Shown here: in pieces, positions 35,610 through 43,753 of the stretch
Layout: each line of letters starts with the position of its first letter
How positions within the stretch are numbered: the first letter of the stretch is position 1
Origin: Runella aurantiaca
GTDB lineage: Bacteria; Bacteroidota; Bacteroidia; Cytophagales; Spirosomataceae
Reading direction: 5' to 3'
DNA length: 59,006 bases
Assembly: GCF_003339505.1 (NCBI RefSeq)
Contig: NZ_QPIW01000041.1
Span: forward strand, 1 to 59,006
Position numbers and translations under genes: made by a program
The notes under the pieces: model-generated
Seen by the model: the letters and a program-made list of their open reading frames with translations, nothing else
Database searches by the model: none
What the model was told of the DNA's origin: nothing

Positions 35610-37276
35610 CTAAAGGTATAATCTACCCCAAAAACTTGACTTAAAAGATTCTGAGGAGCGTCTAGGATGGTGGCATCGTGGCGTAAAGCGGGCGTAACGG
35701 GAGAAAATTCCCGCAAATATTCCTTCATTACTGTGTGCAAGGTATAGGAAGTCAGCCTTGCTTCTTTCACTCCTTTGAGGCGACATAGCATATCATCGGG
35801 GTCACCGTCGCGCTCGCAAGCGCACAGGGTGTAGGTTTTGTCAAGATTGAGAGGCTGACCGCCGATGGTTACTTTTTGCACCCGTTGACCGACTCTTTCC
35901 TTTGCTTTAAATTCTATCTGCATCCCTTTAAACCGTATCAACCAGCCTCCAAAACGTTTGGATGCATCTTGGGCAAATACGTTTTGCAATTCTTTTTCAA
36001 GCCATTCCATGAGTTGCTGGCCTGTTGCTTTGGCTGTTTTGACGTTAGAATCAATGGGAAGCATGTCAAAAAGGTAACCTTCGGTGATGGCCACTTTTCC
36101 ATCTTTGCCGGCGGTTAGGGGCGGGCAAAAACGAAAACCGTTTGACAAGGCTATATCTGGATTAACTTTCCATTTGAGGGCGTCCACGATTAAAGTGTCA
36201 ATGGTGTTTTCGACCACAAAATTTCGGTATAAGGGTAAAGTACTGTACCCAATAACGCGATTTATTTCGGCGCGATACGGTTTTTCAATTTGTTCTACTA
36301 ACTCCTGTATTTCCTTTTTTGCGGGATATTTTTTAGGGTCAACTTCTATAAGTTCGTAAGAATCTCCCGTGATTTTTCCGTCTTCAACGCGCAAGTCGAG
36401 TTTTCCGATGAATGAACCAAAAGCACCCGGTTCCACAATTTTGGTGTATTCTGCCTGAATGGGCTTTCGTACCCGCTCGTGCGTATCAGCCCCAAAAATA
36501 TAGTCAACTCCTTTACAGTCAGGATTGTTGCCCAAAGCAATTTGCTGGCTAAGCCCTAAATGAGAAAGTAAAATTACAAAATCGCATTGTTCTTGTTCTT
36601 TCAACAACGTCACGTATTCTTTTAGGCTTTCTTCGGGTTTGGTGTAAATAATTCCTTTGCTGTACATGGGTGATTGACGAATCGGAACCAACGGGTCGGT
36701 ATATCCCAAAAAACCGATTTTAATCCCCAATCGGTTGAAAATCTGGTAGGGTTGAAAAATGAGATTTCCCCGTTTGCCGTCGCCCGCGTCGTGGTACATA
36801 TTGGCGCAGACTTTGGGCGTCAGCAGTCCGCCCATCAGGTGCTGCATGTTTTGTTTGTTGTACACCACTTCCCAATTTCCAGGAAGATACAGGTCATAAT
36901 TGAGCGCATTCAAAAGCGGAACAAACGCTTTGCCCGTGGTTTTGATGGCAAGCATACTGCCCTGAAACATATCGCCCGTATCCATGACTATGGTATTTGA
37001 TGGGTTTTGTTTTCGCAATACATCCAAGGCCGTGGCCAAATGCGCGTAACCTCCTGCTTTACGAAAAGTAAGTTGGTTGTTCTCCCAAAAAAGCTCATCG
37101 TGAGGGTGGAGCTGGCAGTGGACGTCGGTGGTTTGTAAGAATGTAATTGTTCCGCTTTTGGCGTGGTTACTTTTTTCGGAATTTGTGTTTTCTTCAGAAG
37201 CCAATAGGGGAGGCGTACTTCCCAAAATGGCCCCTGTAAACAAACCTGATTGGAGGAATTTGCGGCGAGAAGGCAT
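35606..37276 (-). CDS. SoxB-like metallophosphoesterase / 5'-nucleotidase-family thiosulfohydrolase
   Basis: The 556-residue protein starts at ATG 37276, at the head of a Tat signal (SRRKFLQSGLFTG). The metallophosphoesterase domain has TTDVHCQLHPHDE, DTGDMFQGS, PGNWEVVY (SoxB-type Trp where nucleotidases have His), LLSHLGLSQQ and FGADTHERVR. The nucleotidase C-terminal domain carries ACERDGDPDDMLCR and a C-terminal GVDYTFR. SoxB hydrolyses sulfate from a SoxY-bound S-thiosulfonate, but no SoxYZ or SoxAX is on this plasmid, so either they are chromosomal or the substrate differs. It is co-transcribed with the TsdA-like gene before it (99-bp gap, no promoter seen). Confidence 0.72.
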   Translation of the reverse strand: MPSRRKFLQSGLFTGAILGSTPPLLASEENTNSEKSNHAKSGTITFLQTTDVHCQLHPHDELFWENNQLTFRKAGGYAHLATALDVLRKQNPSNTIVMDTGDMFQGSMLAIKTTGKAFVPLLNALNYDLYLPGNWEVVYNKQNMQHLMGGLLTPKVCANMYHDAGDGKRGNLIFQPYQIFNRLGIKIGFLGYTDPLVPIRQSPMYSKGIIYTKPEESLKEYVTLLKEQEQCDFVILLSHLGLSQQIALGNNPDCKGVDYIFGADTHERVRKPIQAEYTKIVEPGAFGSFIGKLDLRVEDGKITGDSYELIEVDPKKYPAKKEIQELVEQIEKPYRAEINRVIGYSTLPLYRNFVVENTIDTLIVDALKWKVNPDIALSNGFRFCPPLTAGKDGKVAITEGYLFDMLPIDSNVKTAKATGQQLMEWLEKELQNVFAQDASKRFGGWLIRFKGMQIEFKAKERVGQRVQKVTIGGQPLNLDKTYTLCACERDGDPDDMLCRLKGVKEARLTSYTLHTVMKEYLREFSPVTPALRHDATILDAPQNLLSQVFGVDYTFR

Positions 37277-37375
37277 GGTATAATAGAAGTTTAGGTTAAG
37301 ACCCTGCTTTGCTGTATCACCAACCTTCATTTACAAACAAAATACCCGTAAATGTAAAAATAAAAAGGGCTGATT

Positions 37376-38467
37376 TTATAGTAAGGCGAGGCTAGGCTTT
37401 TTGGATTTATTGGCTTTGTGTTTTTCTTTCCAATCCTTGATGGGCTTGTAAGGGCCATATTTATGCTGGGTTTCCGTAAACGGGTCGGAGTAAGGGCCAA
37501 ACGGATGGTCGAAGGGCTTGCCGTCGATGTTGGGCCAATCCTTGCTTAGGTCTTTGGTAGGCCGGGGCATGGAATTGACATACGCAGCAACGTCCCAGGC
37601 TTCTTCGTCGGTGAGTTGGGCGTTTTTGTAGGTGACTCCAAAAGGCATATTGTATTTTACATAGCCCGCAAAGTTGGAAATGCGGTACAAACCCGCGCCG
37701 ATATTATAGCTGTTGGGGCCCCAAAGCGGCGGAAATGTATAGCTTTTACCGTCGGCGGCCAACACACCTTCGCCTTTTGCCTGATGGCAACTTTGGCATT
37801 TTTGTTCATACACTACTTTTCCCAAAACGGGGTCGGTGGCTCTTTTGAGCCCTTTCAGTTTATAAATTCCTGAGCCTTTGGGAGCTTTATTTTTGGGAAC
37901 ATTGGTGCCCAACCATTCGATGTAGGCCAATATGGCCTTCATTTCGCGGCTGGTTGAGTCGGGGGCTTTTCCGTTGAGGCTACGCTCAAAGCAATCGCTG
38001 ACGCGTTTTACTTGATTTTCGCTCGTTCCCGACCGTTCGCGAAATTTGGGATAGGTAGCCTGTACGGCAAAATAGTTGTTGCCCCAAGGCTGGGCGCCCG
38101 CTTGCAAATGGCAGTTTTGGCAATTCATACCGTTAGAAATGGGCTTTACGCTGCCCTTGGGCCCCAGATAATCAGCCGTATGCGCAATGAGCTCTTTGCC
38201 ATAATTGATTAACTTTTGTTGTTCTGGGTTGAATTTTGACTTTTGCCAGTCGGCGGGGCCAGGCCAAAGACCCACAAAGTTTGAATCGGGCTTTACATAA
38301 TTGTTTTGCTCAACAATGGGTGCATTATCTTTTGAATTGGAATCACCAACGACCAGAATATATCCTAAAAAGAACATTAAACTGGCCGAGGTCAGCAGTA
38401 AGATTAATAGAATTTTGAGCGAGCGTAATAACGTTTCTACGAGGTTGTTGGACTCCATGATTGCCAA
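37376..38467 (-). CDS. TsdA-like dihaem cytochrome c (thiosulfate dehydrogenase/tetrathionate reductase)
   Basis: The 363-residue protein has one N-terminal membrane anchor (about 15-40). The first haem motif is CQNCH near residue 115, followed by a conserved RVSDCFERSLNGK block whose cysteine is the unusual His/Cys ligand of haem 1 in TsdA. The second haem is CQSCH near 225, with MPFGVTY supplying a methionine. It fits thiosulfate:cytochrome c oxidoreductase, which forms tetrathionate. The C-terminal 45 residues are basic. Starts at 38467 or 38458 are possible. Promoter B lies 23 bases upstream. The SoxB-like gene follows. Confidence 0.85.
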   Translation of the reverse strand: MAIMESNNLVETLLRSLKILLILLLTSASLMFFLGYILVVGDSNSKDNAPIVEQNNYVKPDSNFVGLWPGPADWQKSKFNPEQQKLINYGKELIAHTADYLGPKGSVKPISNGMNCQNCHLQAGAQPWGNNYFAVQATYPKFRERSGTSENQVKRVSDCFERSLNGKAPDSTSREMKAILAYIEWLGTNVPKNKAPKGSGIYKLKGLKRATDPVLGKVVYEQKCQSCHQAKGEGVLAADGKSYTFPPLWGPNSYNIGAGLYRISNFAGYVKYNMPFGVTYKNAQLTDEEAWDVAAYVNSMPRPTKDLSKDWPNIDGKPFDHPFGPYSDPFTETQHKYGPYKPIKDWKEKHKANKSKKPSLALL

Positions 38468-38489
38468 ATTGTTGTGAAAGGCGGTGGGA

Positions 38490-38533
38490 CAAAATTAGCG
38501 GTATTCAATCTCTTTCAATGTGATATATGTTAC
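38490..38533 (-). promoter_or_regulatory. Regulon promoter B (tsdA-like-soxB-like)
   Basis: The palindrome GTGATATATGTTAC (38520-38533) stands 22 bp from the -7 element (plus strand CAAAATTA, 38490-38497; TAATTTTG on the minus strand). The same geometry as the other five. Confidence 0.8.
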
Positions 38534-38631
38534 ATATCAATGAAAAAATTGAATAAAAAAATGAATATGTACAGTGTTAAAATAGTTAGTTAAATGTAGG
38601 GAGTTTCATCTAACGAGTGGTTAAGGTTGCG

Positions 38632-38847
38632 CTATTTTATCCATTTTAGCGCGATACTTCGTAGGAGCAAAAGCCAAGGGGTTAAATGTAAAAAAAAATC
38701 AAACCAATCCATGGGTTTCATACCCACGGCTCCGCCGAGTATCCACCGAATTTTACCAAATAAGTGCGGCTCGGGGAGAAAAGGAGCCAATCCTAACGTC
38801 AAACTTGCCATGAGCCAAAGTTGCCAATTGTTGATCGTATTTTTCAT
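38632..38847 (-). CDS. Small two-helix membrane protein
   Basis: The 71-residue protein has two hydrophobic helices (about 8-20 and 50-66) separated by PEPHLFGKIRWILGGAVGM, a pattern seen in conserved small Bacteroidota membrane proteins. It is 20 bases downstream of the methyltransferase stop and is probably its operon partner. Its function is unknown; annotation elsewhere as RND transporter is not supported at this size. Confidence 0.6.
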   Translation of the reverse strand: MKNTINNWQLWLMASLTLGLAPFLPEPHLFGKIRWILGGAVGMKPMDWFDFFLHLTPWLLLLRSIALKWIK

Positions 38848-38867
38848 TGTTCTATGGTTAAGGTGAT

Positions 38868-39464
38868 TTAAGATTTTATCGCAATCATGCGAACAACGTG
38901 TGCTTTCCCTTGATGATAAAGCCCTTCATCGAGTTCAATCACTTTGTCTTCCAGACTCAAAATACGCAGGTCTTTAAACTCAGCCTCCAGTTCTTCCAAC
39001 GAAAAAAGCAGGGCTTCGTCTTTGGGGCCGCCGGAGGTGTAGTATTGTTGATTTTTGTGAAATCCTTCCAAAATAACGTATCCGTCGGGTTTGAGGGCTT
39101 GCACCAGTTTTTGATGAAACTCGGGGCGTATTTGAATGGGAAAATGGGTATAAAACAAGCCAATAGCGTCGTAAATCGCCGTTTCAGGCTCGAAATTTTG
39201 AACGTCTTTAACGCTGTATTGCAACGTAACACCGTGGCGTTCGGCCAACTGAAAGGTCTTGAGCATGGCTTGAATACTGTAATCAAAGGCGGTCACTTCC
39301 CAGCCTTTGCGAGCGGCATAAACGGCATTTCGGCCTTCGCCTTCGGCGGGTAACAGGATTTTTCCAGCGGGTAATTTATCAATGGTTTCCTGAAAAAACT
39401 CATTGGGTCGGGTACCGTATGCAAATTGAGGTTCCTGATAACGCGTATTCCAAAACTCTTTCAT
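38868..39464 (-). CDS. Class I SAM-dependent methyltransferase (TehB/thiopurine-like)
   Basis: The 198-residue enzyme has the SAM-binding fold: motif I KILLPAEGEGRNAVYAARKG (about 36-55), acidic motif VTAFDYS, and DAIGLFYTHFP near 120. Relatives methylate thiols or chalcogens such as tellurite and thiopurines. Within a sulfur island, methylation of sulfide or a persulfide is possible, but no residue decides it. Its promoter (39521-39564) belongs to the shared regulon, with the weakest -7 element. Confidence 0.8.
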   Translation of the reverse strand: MKEFWNTRYQEPQFAYGTRPNEFFQETIDKLPAGKILLPAEGEGRNAVYAARKGWEVTAFDYSIQAMLKTFQLAERHGVTLQYSVKDVQNFEPETAIYDAIGLFYTHFPIQIRPEFHQKLVQALKPDGYVILEGFHKNQQYYTSGGPKDEALLFSLEELEAEFKDLRILSLEDKVIELDEGLYHQGKAHVVRMIAIKS

Positions 39465-39520
39465 GGTATTTAAATGTATACTGAATAGGCCAGAAAAGAC
39501 CTATTAGGTTGATTTTATCA

Positions 39521-39564
39521 CAAAAATCGGGGTTATTACTTTCTTACATCGTGATATATGTTAC
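39521..39564 (-). promoter_or_regulatory. Regulon promoter C (methyltransferase)
   Basis: The palindrome GTGATATATGTTAC (39551-39564), identical to that of promoter B, lies 22 bp from plus-strand CAAAAATC (39521-39528), a -7 element with one mismatch. The terminator of the next gene upstream ends three bases beyond the site, so the junction is compact. Confidence 0.75.
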
Positions 39565-39566
39565 AC

Positions 39567-39600
39567 AAAAAAAGAGAGAACGAATTATTCGCTCTCTCTT
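39567..39600 (-). terminator. Terminator after the first MBL/rhodanese gene
   Basis: AGAGAGAACGAAT (39573-39585) pairs with ATTCGCTCTCTCT (39587-39599) with one mismatch. On the minus strand it is followed by seven T (39567-39573). Confidence 0.75.
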
Positions 39601-39618
39601 GCAAAGGAAGTGGTTGAT

Positions 39619-41040
39619 TTACAATAAAGTAGAAGGGCAGATGTATTCGGTCAATGGGAGCTTTCCCGCGTTTTTGAGGGCTGCAAAACCACCCGCTACG
39701 TCCACCAAATTATCAAAGCCCCGAGCTTTCAAAATTGAAATGGCAATCATAGAGCGATACCCACCCGCACAATGAATATAACAGGTCTTGTCGGATGGAA
39801 TTTGGGCCATGTGGTCATTCAGAAAATCAAGTGGCAAATTTTCAATGCCCACCACGTGCTCGGCGTCGTATTCGCTCTTTTTACGCACATCAAACACCGT
39901 CAGCGATGGATTTTCGGTAAATAAATCCGAAAACGTTTGGGCAAAAATAGAGGTGACGCTGTCCAACTCAAGACCTGCCGCTTGCCAAGCGGCCATTCCA
40001 CCCTGCAAGTAGCCGATGCAGTTGTCGTAGCCTACACGTGCCAAACGCGTGATGGTTTCTTCCTCTTTGCCCGCTTCGGCCACCAATAAAATCGGTTGTT
40101 TTAAATCGGGAATAAGCGTACCTACCCACGACGCAAACTGCCCGTCAAGGCCGATATTGATGGCGTTTGGAATAAATCCTTTGGCAAAAGTTTGGGCTTC
40201 GCGAACGTCCAAAATCAGGGCTTCGGTTTCGTTGGCGGCGGCTTCAAAAGCGGCGGGTGTCAGCGCCTGACTACCGCGCTGCATGATATCTTCGAGGCTT
40301 TTGTAGCCTTGAATGTTCATCAACACATTTTGAGGGAAATAGGCGGGGGGAGGAACCAACCCCGTCAAAATCTCTTTTATGAATTGCTCTTTGGTCAGAT
40401 TCAAATTGAGCGCATAATTGAACAACTTCTGGTTGCCGAGGGTGTCGGTGGTTTCTTTACTCATTTTTTTGCCGCAAGCGCTGCCCGCACCGTGGCCCGG
40501 ATAGACGATAATGTCGTTGGCCAACGGAATGATTTTGGTGCGGAGAGAATCGTAAAGATGCCCCGCCAGTTTTTCTTCCGTCAAATCGCTGATGACGTGC
40601 TGCGCCAAATCGGGACGACCTACATCCCCGATAAACAGGGTGTCGCCGGTGAAAATGGCCGTTTCTTTGCCGTTTTCATCAATCAACAAAAAGCAGGTTG
40701 ATTCCATCGTATGGCCGGGCGTATGGATGGTCTTGATTTTTACATTGCCCAACTGAAATTCTTCTCCATCTTTGGCAACGTAGGCCGTGTATGCGGGCTT
40801 GGCGGTGGGTCCAAAAACAATGGTGGCGCCCGTAGCGTTGGATAAATCAATGTGTCCCGAGACAAAATCGGCGTGGAAGTGGGTTTCAAACACGTATTTT
40901 ATGTCAACGCCTTCTTTTTTGGCGCGCTCTACGTAGGCTTTGGTATCACGAAGGGGGTCGATGACGGCGGCTTCGCCGTTGGATTCAATATAATAGGCGG
41001 CTTCGGCCAAACAACCTGTGTAAATTTGTTCTACTTTCAT
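39619..41040 (-). CDS. Metallo-beta-lactamase fold protein with two rhodanese domains (persulfide dioxygenase-like)
   Basis: The 473-residue protein has three parts. An ETHE1/glyoxalase-type metallo-beta-lactamase domain (1-250) has THFHADFVSGH, HTPGHTMES, FTGDTLFIGDVGRPDL and VYPGHGAGSACG. The first rhodanese domain (260-360) has the active-site position AEAGKEEE, without cysteine. The second (375-473) carries CAGGYRS with the catalytic cysteine. This is the architecture of persulfide dioxygenases that oxidise R-SSH to sulfite while the rhodanese transfers sulfane sulfur. It is cytoplasmic, with no signal peptide. Its paralogue follows upstream at 41229. Confidence 0.85.
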   Translation of the reverse strand: MKVEQIYTGCLAEAAYYIESNGEAAVIDPLRDTKAYVERAKKEGVDIKYVFETHFHADFVSGHIDLSNATGATIVFGPTAKPAYTAYVAKDGEEFQLGNVKIKTIHTPGHTMESTCFLLIDENGKETAIFTGDTLFIGDVGRPDLAQHVISDLTEEKLAGHLYDSLRTKIIPLANDIIVYPGHGAGSACGKKMSKETTDTLGNQKLFNYALNLNLTKEQFIKEILTGLVPPPAYFPQNVLMNIQGYKSLEDIMQRGSQALTPAAFEAAANETEALILDVREAQTFAKGFIPNAINIGLDGQFASWVGTLIPDLKQPILLVAEAGKEEETITRLARVGYDNCIGYLQGGMAAWQAAGLELDSVTSIFAQTFSDLFTENPSLTVFDVRKKSEYDAEHVVGIENLPLDFLNDHMAQIPSDKTCYIHCAGGYRSMIAISILKARGFDNLVDVAGGFAALKNAGKLPLTEYICPSTLL

Positions 41041-41077
41041 GTCTTTTGAGGAAGTTTTTTTTGCTGATTTAATAGAA

Positions 41078-41121
41078 CAAAATTACCGCCCTTTGGTAGC
41101 CTTTTCTGTAACTTTTAGCAC
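41078..41121 (-). promoter_or_regulatory. Regulon promoter D (first MBL/rhodanese)
   Basis: The diverged palindrome GTAACTTTTAGCAC (41108-41121) lies 22 bp from plus-strand CAAAATTA (41078-41085). The site alone would be doubtful; the exact spacing and -7 match make it credible. Confidence 0.65.
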
Positions 41122-41181
41122 ACAGAAATACTGATTGATGTCAGCTTTTAAGTCATTTAATAGAACCAAAAACCCATAAAA

Positions 41182-41211
41182 AAATCCCCGACGCGGTAGC
41201 AACGGGGATTT
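41182..41211 (-). terminator. Terminator after the second MBL/rhodanese gene
   Basis: AAATCCCCG (41182-41190) pairs with CGGGGATTT (41203-41211), and on the minus strand a T-rich run follows (41178-41184). It separates the two paralogues. Confidence 0.75.
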
Positions 41212-41228
41212 AGTGAAAATAAAGTGGG

Positions 41229-42644
41229 TTAACAAGCGGCGGCTTCGACCAATTCGGTTGCGGTAGGGTTTCCTTTAGCGACCCATTCGTTCATTCCTGC
41301 CGAATAGTTTTTTACGTTTTTGAATCCGTTTTTCACCAAAAGTGAATACCCAATGGCGGCCCGGTCTCCACCCTGACAATGGATGACCACTTGCTTATCT
41401 TTACTGATTTTATCCAAATTGGAGAGAATCGTTCCGATAAAAATATTCTCGGCTCCCTCGATGTGTTCGGTATTGTATTCCGACACCCCGCGCAGGTCGA
41501 TTACCTGCGTATCTTCGCGGTCGAGGTAAGATTTGAATTCGTCGATTCCGATGATTTCGCTTTTTTGGAGCGGGATTTCGAGGGCGTTTACGTCGTCAAT
41601 GTACCCAAGTACGTTGTCTAAACCAATGCGCATCAATTTGCGGGTGAGGTCTTCGATTTGGCTTTCGTTGGCTACCAACATAAACGGCTCTTCGTAATTC
41701 ACAAACCAGCCCATCCACGTGGCAAAGGCATTGTTGCCCTGAATGTTGATGCTTCCAGGAATAAAACCTTGGGCAAAATCAACTTTATTTCTGGTGTCAA
41801 TCAATTTGATGCCTTTTTCCATGGCGGTTTTTACAGCATCGCCTGAGAGTTTTGTTTGTGTGGGTACCTGCGTAAGCAACGGACGCGCTACTTTGTTGAG
41901 TTTTTTCATCATGGCAAAGTACTTGGGCGGCTCGGGTTGGTCAGCAAGCAGGTAATCCACAAATCCTTTTTGGTCATCGTCGTGCTGAAACGCCCAGTTT
42001 CGGATTTTTTCGTAACCCACCGTTGAGCTAGGAACCGCGCCGAGGGCTTTGCCACAGGCCGAACCCGCTCCATGGCCGGGCCATACCTGCAAATAATCGG
42101 GTAAAGCGGCAAATTTTTGGATGGAATTGTACATTTGAAGCGCACCTGCGTCTTGTGTTCCTTTCATGCCTGCGGCTTTTTCCAATAAATCTGGACGACC
42201 GATGTCACCTACGAAAACGAAATCGCCCGTAAATAGCATCACTGGTTTGGCACTTGCGGGTTTGTCGGTCAGTAAGAAACTAATACTTTCTGGGGTGTGG
42301 CCGGGGGTGTGAATGACTTCAAACGTAAGGTTTCCGACCTTGATAACGTTCCCGTTTTTTAGACCGATGTGGTCAAATTCGTATTCCCAACCTTCGCCGC
42401 CTTCATCAGAAAGGTACATATTGGCGCCAGTGATTGCGGCCAATTCGCGGGCTCCCGAAAGAAAATCGGCGTGAATGTGGGTTTCGGTGATATGGGTGAT
42501 GCGCAAACCGTTTTGTTTGGCAATTTCAAGGTACGTATCTACATCTCTTTTGGGGTCAATGACCATGGACTCACCCGTTCTTTGGCAACCGATAAGGTAA
42601 CTTGCTTGGGCTAGGGTTTTGTCATAAATGTGTTGAAAGAACAT
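41229..42644 (-). CDS. Second metallo-beta-lactamase/rhodanese protein
   Basis: The 471-residue paralogue of the 39619 protein has the same three parts: MBL domain with THIHADFLSGA, HTPGHTPES, FTGDFVFVGDIGRPDL, VWPGHGAGSACG; an inactive first rhodanese domain (VANESQIED in place of the cysteine loop); and an active second one with HCQGGDRA. The differences in the active loops (CAGGYRS against CQGGDRA) suggest divided substrates, such as thiosulfate against a low-molecular-weight persulfide (inference). It ends in CysCys-type EAAAC, which may be functional. It has its own promoter and terminator. Confidence 0.85.
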   Translation of the reverse strand: MFFQHIYDKTLAQASYLIGCQRTGESMVIDPKRDVDTYLEIAKQNGLRITHITETHIHADFLSGARELAAITGANMYLSDEGGEGWEYEFDHIGLKNGNVIKVGNLTFEVIHTPGHTPESISFLLTDKPASAKPVMLFTGDFVFVGDIGRPDLLEKAAGMKGTQDAGALQMYNSIQKFAALPDYLQVWPGHGAGSACGKALGAVPSSTVGYEKIRNWAFQHDDDQKGFVDYLLADQPEPPKYFAMMKKLNKVARPLLTQVPTQTKLSGDAVKTAMEKGIKLIDTRNKVDFAQGFIPGSINIQGNNAFATWMGWFVNYEEPFMLVANESQIEDLTRKLMRIGLDNVLGYIDDVNALEIPLQKSEIIGIDEFKSYLDREDTQVIDLRGVSEYNTEHIEGAENIFIGTILSNLDKISKDKQVVIHCQGGDRAAIGYSLLVKNGFKNVKNYSAGMNEWVAKGNPTATELVEAAAC

Positions 42645-42685
42645 GGTTGTGTTGTGTTAAGATTAGTATTGTTGAATTAATGATA

Positions 42686-42729
42686 CAAAGTTAGATTGAG
42701 GGGATGCTCCGTACTGTGACAATTATTAC
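42686..42729 (-). promoter_or_regulatory. Regulon promoter E (second MBL/rhodanese)
   Basis: GTGACAATTATTAC (42716-42729) lies 22 bp from plus-strand CAAAGTTA (42686-42693). Confidence 0.8.
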
Positions 42730-42749
42730 ATAAGTCACATTTTGTTTGA

Positions 42750-43556
42750 TTATTTAAAGAAAATTTCTTTTGAAATAATCCCGATTCCCATCACGAGTAC
42801 AAACCAGCCAAACGCTCTTTTGAGTTTTTCGCTCGGAACGAATTTTGAAAGGTAAGAGCCTACGAAGATTCCGACGACGGAGAAACCCGTAAATTCAAGC
42901 AGAAATGGCCAATCGACGGGGAGGTTGGATACGTCGCCGATAAAACCGATGAGTGATTTTGCCGCAATGATAAGCAGTGAAGTACCCACGGCCATTTTCA
43001 TGGGCAAATGCGCTAAAACCACCAAGGCAGGGATAATTAAAAAACCCCCGCCAGCCCCCACAAGGCCTGTTAATGCTCCCACAACGGCCCCTTCAAGCCC
43101 GATGATGGGATAGTTGAATTTCAATTCGCCAGCTTCTTCGTTTTTATTCTTTTTCTTCTCCTTAATCATCGAATACGAAGCGGCCAACATCACAATGGCA
43201 AAGAATATCATGATGCCAATGTTTTTGGTGACCTCAAATCCACCCACCGAAAATAACGAGTCAGGAATGGCAGGAACGAGGTATTTGCGGGTTAGAAAAA
43301 CGGTGATAAAAGAAGGAACGGCGAAGACCAGCGCGGCGCGATAATTGACCAATTCTTTGCGCATATAATTGACGGAACCAACCAATGAAGTAGTACCGAC
43401 CACGAAAAGGGAGTACGCCGTTGAAAGAACAGGGTTGATGCCCAATAAATAAACCAAAACGGGTAAAGTAAGAATGCTACCGCCGCCACCGATAAGCCCG
43501 AGACTTATTCCGATAAAAATGGAGGCTGAAAAACCAAAAATTTCAATTGAGCTCAT
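42750..43556 (-). CDS. TSUP-family sulfite/anion exporter (TauE/SafE)
   Basis: The 268-residue membrane protein has eight or so hydrophobic segments and the TSUP signature blocks GLIGGGGSILTLPVLVYLLG and GLVGAGGGFLIIPALV. TauE/SafE proteins export sulfite or other organosulfur anions. As the product of persulfide oxidation here is sulfite, export of it is the natural role. It is monocistronic with regulon promoter F. Confidence 0.88.
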   Translation of the reverse strand: MSSIEIFGFSASIFIGISLGLIGGGGSILTLPVLVYLLGINPVLSTAYSLFVVGTTSLVGSVNYMRKELVNYRAALVFAVPSFITVFLTRKYLVPAIPDSLFSVGGFEVTKNIGIMIFFAIVMLAASYSMIKEKKKNKNEEAGELKFNYPIIGLEGAVVGALTGLVGAGGGFLIIPALVVLAHLPMKMAVGTSLLIIAAKSLIGFIGDVSNLPVDWPFLLEFTGFSVVGIFVGSYLSKFVPSEKLKRAFGWFVLVMGIGIISKEIFFK

Positions 43557-43588
43557 TTTCTTTTGCAGTGAGTTGTTGAATGACTCTG

Positions 43589-43632
43589 CAAAAGTAGAAG
43601 GTCAAAAAGGGCCTTACCGTGATAATTGTCAC
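43589..43632 (-). promoter_or_regulatory. Regulon promoter F (TSUP exporter)
   Basis: GTGATAATTGTCAC (43619-43632), the most symmetric of the six palindromes, lies 22 bp from plus-strand CAAAAGTA (43589-43596). Confidence 0.82.
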
Positions 43633-43753
43633 ATAGGTCAGGAAAGTTTTAAGAAAAATGAGGGATTTTATGGGTAGATACAAGAGCGTTGTGATGGTGT
43701 GCTTGGATTGCTAGCCCTTATCAAGAAATTAAAATACCATACCAGTACGGCCC

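Noticed and set aside
41229-42644. Reading the MBL-rhodanese genes as beta-lactamase resistance genes
   Set aside because: The ETHE1/glyoxalase-type motifs, GRPDL block and rhodanese fusion, and the sulfur context, rule out antibiotic hydrolysis as the main role.
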